Source: Bifidobacteriaceae bacterium
GTDB lineage: Bacteria; Actinomycetota; Actinomycetes; Actinomycetales; WQXJ01
Direction of reading: 5' to 3'
Length of the DNA: 6,757 bases
Assembly: GCA_031278665.1 (NCBI GenBank)
Contig: JAITKC010000373.1
Span: 1-6,757, forward strand
A program made the translations under genes and the position numbers. The notes under the pieces were generated by a model. That model was not told the DNA's origin. It was given only the letters and a program-made list of their open reading frames with translations, and searched no databases. Below are positions 5,362 through 6,757 of the stretch, one piece after another (the stretch's first letter is position 1; each line of letters starts with the position of its first letter).

Positions 5362-6065
5362 CCTTGCGGATCGGCGTGGTCACCTTTCCCGGCACGCTCG
5401 ACGACCGCGACGCCCTTAGGGCGGCCAGACTGGCCGGCGCCGAAGGCGTGGCGTTGTGGCACGCCGAGGCGTCGCTGCGGCAGGTCGACGCGGTGATTTT
5501 GCCGGGCGGTTTCTCCTACGGCGACTATCTGCGGGTCGGCGCGATCGCCCGTTTCGCCCCGGTCGTGGAGTCGATTATCGACGCCGCCGGCCAGGGGATG
5601 CCGGTGCTGGGAATCTGCAACGGCTTCCAGGTTTTGACCGAGTCGCGGCTGCTGCCCGGCTCGATGGTCAAGAACAACCACCTCACGTTCATCTGCCGCG
5701 AACAGCGGCTGCGGGTCGAAAACAACTCGACCGCCTGGACCAACCAGTTCGACTCCGGCCAGGAGATCGTCATCCCGCTGAAAAACCAGGACGGGCAGTT
5801 CGTGGCCGATCAGGCCACCCTGGACCGACTCGAGGCCGAAGGCCGGGTGGTCTTCCGCTATCGCGGCTGGAATCCGAACGGCTCGCGCAACGACATCGCC
5901 GGCATCACCAACCAGTCCGGCAATGTGGTCGGGCTGATGCCCCACCCGGAGCACGCGGTCGAGGCCGGCTTCGGCCCAGACACCGCGGCCGGCCACCGCG
6001 CCGGCCAGGACGGCCTCGGCTTCTTCGCCTCAGTCATCGCCCACCTGGCCCCCGCCCGCCCCTGA
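5358..6065 (+). CDS. purQ: Phosphoribosylformylglycinamidine synthase subunit PurQ (glutaminase)
   Basis: Class I glutamine amidotransferase subunit that releases ammonia from glutamine for FGAM synthesis by PurL. The 235-residue length is normal. Motifs: [14 protein letters not shown] (6-19), [13 protein letters not shown] (47-59, oxyanion region), nucleophile C87 in GICNGFQ (85-91), NNHLTFICR (106-114), [10 protein letters not shown] (167-176), and the triad H196 and E198 in MPHPEHA (194-200). All catalytic residues are present. The start ATG overlaps the purS stop, with only a weak ACGGGA (5346-5351) as ribosome binding site, fitting coupling to purS. No purL follows; instead a convergent gene begins, and its 3' end overlaps the last 32 bp of purQ, including the stop codon. 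Confidence 0.97.
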   Translation: MTLRIGVVTFPGTLDDRDALRAARLAGAEGVALWHAEASLRQVDAVILPGGFSYGDYLRVGAIARFAPVVESIIDAAGQGMPVLGICNGFQVLTESRLLPGSMVKNNHLTFICREQRLRVENNSTAWTNQFDSGQEIVIPLKNQDGQFVADQATLDRLEAEGRVVFRYRGWNPNGSRNDIAGITNQSGNVVGLMPHPEHAVEAGFGPDTAAGHRAGQDGLGFFASVIAHLAPARP

Positions 6066-6594
6066 ACCACCTGGCCAGGCGCCCGAACAAGCCCGCGCGC
6101 CGGGCCGCGTGGGGGAGCGGTCCACGCCGTCGCCGGCGCGGCGGATCGGTGTCGAAACGCAGGTCGGCGGGCGCCCGAGCGAACAACTCCTTGAACTCGG
6201 GGTCGATGTGGATGAACATGCCAGGGCCGCCCTGGGCACGGAAAATGCGTTCGCCGGTGAAGCGCGCCAGGTTCCGGCCCACTTGCTCAGGCGTGCGCAG
6301 GCCGGTCATGCGCATCAGCTTGTATGCGTCTTCACGGTCTTGCGGCCGCCCGGCCAGGGTCTTCAGGGCTAGCATCATCTCCGGCGAGGCCAAGTCAACC
6401 GTCAAAGCCCGGCCTTGGAACGCTGTCGCCGGCGTGTCCCGGTCTTTCCGATCGAACCACTGCCAGACGATGCCGCCTTCGCCATAGTCCGTGTAGATGG
6501 ACGCCCGCGCGCCTCGTTCTGCCAAGGCCCGGTCCAGTTTGCCGAGGAGGCGCCGCAACTCCGGACCGTCCATTTGTCTGGTGTTCTGAGCCAT
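6034..6594 (-). CDS. DUF6036-like nucleotidyltransferase-fold protein with missing catalytic core (hypothetical)
   Basis: A 186-residue protein of unproven function. Two blocks recall DUF6036-type (MNT-like nucleotidyltransferase-fold) proteins: the N-terminal helix [16 protein letters not shown] (13-28), and [20 protein letters not shown] (64-83) with [21 protein letters not shown] (85-105), which matches the family's LAMKALA-R-xx-D-x-x-D-x-xxLxxxLGLxT-x-EE-V segment. Between them, where the family normally has a VGGxA glycine loop and a TxDID acidic pair, there are only about 35 residues ([21 protein letters not shown]...), with no clear DxD. The C-terminal 35 residues are Arg/Gly-rich ([10 protein letters not shown], then [13 protein letters not shown]), perhaps nucleic-acid- or membrane-contacting. 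The ATG at 6594 is supported by AGGTGG six bases upstream. It lies 1 bp after the stop of another minus-strand gene, so the two are probably co-expressed. Its 3' end overlaps purQ. A remodelled toxin-antitoxin or defence component is possible, as is simple decay. Confidence 0.6.
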   Translation of the reverse strand: MAQNTRQMDGPELRRLLGKLDRALAERGARASIYTDYGEGGIVWQWFDRKDRDTPATAFQGRALTVDLASPEMMLALKTLAGRPQDREDAYKLMRMTGLRTPEQVGRNLARFTGERIFRAQGGPGMFIHIDPEFKELFARAPADLRFDTDPPRRRRRGPLPHAARRAGLFGRLARWFRGGRGPGGR

Positions 6595-6595
6595 G

Positions 6596-6757
6596 TCAGA
6601 CCACCTGGAAGGCCGCGCGGGGCAGTATCACACCCTTGGCAAACAACTCGGCGGGGGTACGCAGGAGATCCGCCACCACGGCATCCACCGGTTCCCACTC
6701 CTCGACGAACGGCCCCCACCCGTCCGTCAACTCCGTTGCCCGGGTCCATTCAGGCGC
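6596..6757 (-). CDS. C-terminal end of an unrecognised protein, cut by the window edge
   Basis: The minus strand is open from base 6757 to the TGA at 6598-6596, giving 53 residues with no start in the window. The sequence looks like real protein: APEWTRATELTDGWGPFVEE, then WEPVDAVVADLLRTPAELFA, then KGVILPRAAFQVV, with acidic and hydrophobic alternation and a likely helix around VDAVVADLLRTPAELFA. The stop is 1 bp before the ATG of the downstream gene, indicating an operon pair. I do not recognise the family. In type IV toxin-antitoxin pairs the regulator or antitoxin gene often precedes a nucleotidyltransferase-like gene in this close arrangement, but nothing here proves that role. Confidence 0.6.
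   Translation of the reverse strand, partial: APEWTRATELTDGWGPFVEEWEPVDAVVADLLRTPAELFAKGVILPRAAFQVV
6601..6606 (-). promoter_or_regulatory. Ribosome binding site (AGGTGG) for the 186-residue minus-strand gene
   Basis: On the minus strand AGGTGG is followed by six bases and then the ATG at 6594. It lies inside the last codons of the upstream gene, as expected for coupled genes. It favours this ATG over the in-frame Met at residue 8. Confidence 0.6.

Noticed and set aside
6402..6749. 115-codon minus-strand frame overlapping the start of the DUF6036-like gene
   Set aside because: Its translation is Arg/Gly/Ser-rich with no family pattern and conflicts with two adjacent minus-strand frames that look like real protein and are joined by a proper stop-RBS-start junction.

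Overview
The window looks like a piece of an actinobacterial (Actinomycetota) chromosome. The evidence is the very high G+C content, the frequent GTG starts, a DnaX with a long Pro/Ala linker and an acidic tail ending in a GVPLVIEMLGG-type motif, a 299-residue PurC, a PurQ beginning [14 protein letters not shown], and a small Rv3235-like (DUF6459-like) protein. I cannot name the genus.

Layout, left to right. Positions 1-2148 hold the 3' part of dnaX (DNA polymerase III gamma/tau), cut by the window edge within its zinc module. After a 173-bp gap rich in inverted repeats comes recR (2322-2915), with no ebfC/ybaB between them. Next are a stand-alone macro-domain (ADP-ribose-binding/hydrolysing) gene (3015-3524), a 131-bp gap containing a perfect DnaA box (3564-3572), and a small Rv3235-like gene (3656-4021) with a strong ribosome binding site. 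A large GC-rich hairpin (4023-4073) separates this group from the purine genes purC (4101-5000), purS (5092-5361) and purQ (5358-6065). purS and purQ overlap by 4 bp (ATGA). Transcription then reverses. A minus-strand pair runs in from the right edge: an unrecognised partial gene (6596-6757) and, 1 bp behind its stop, a complete 186-residue gene (6034-6594) whose 3' end overlaps purQ by 32 bp.

How the genes work together. DnaX (clamp loader) and RecR (RecFOR recombination mediator) are replication and repair proteins. PurC makes SAICAR. PurS and PurQ are the small and glutaminase subunits of FGAM synthase, whose PurL subunit is not immediately downstream. The minus-strand pair is the accessory part. 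Its second protein keeps the C-terminal signature of DUF6036-like nucleotidyltransferase-fold proteins but seems to have lost the catalytic core. That makes it the best candidate for something undescribed, possibly a remodelled toxin-antitoxin or defence-type module, although the function is unproven.

Several plus-strand genes (recR, macro, purC) have no good Shine-Dalgarno sequence but carry a TA/CA-NNN-T hexamer ending 6-7 nt before the start codon, which is the layout of leaderless actinobacterial mRNAs. No gene-free stretch exceeds 300 bases. I saw no tRNA, rRNA, CRISPR array or insertion sequence.
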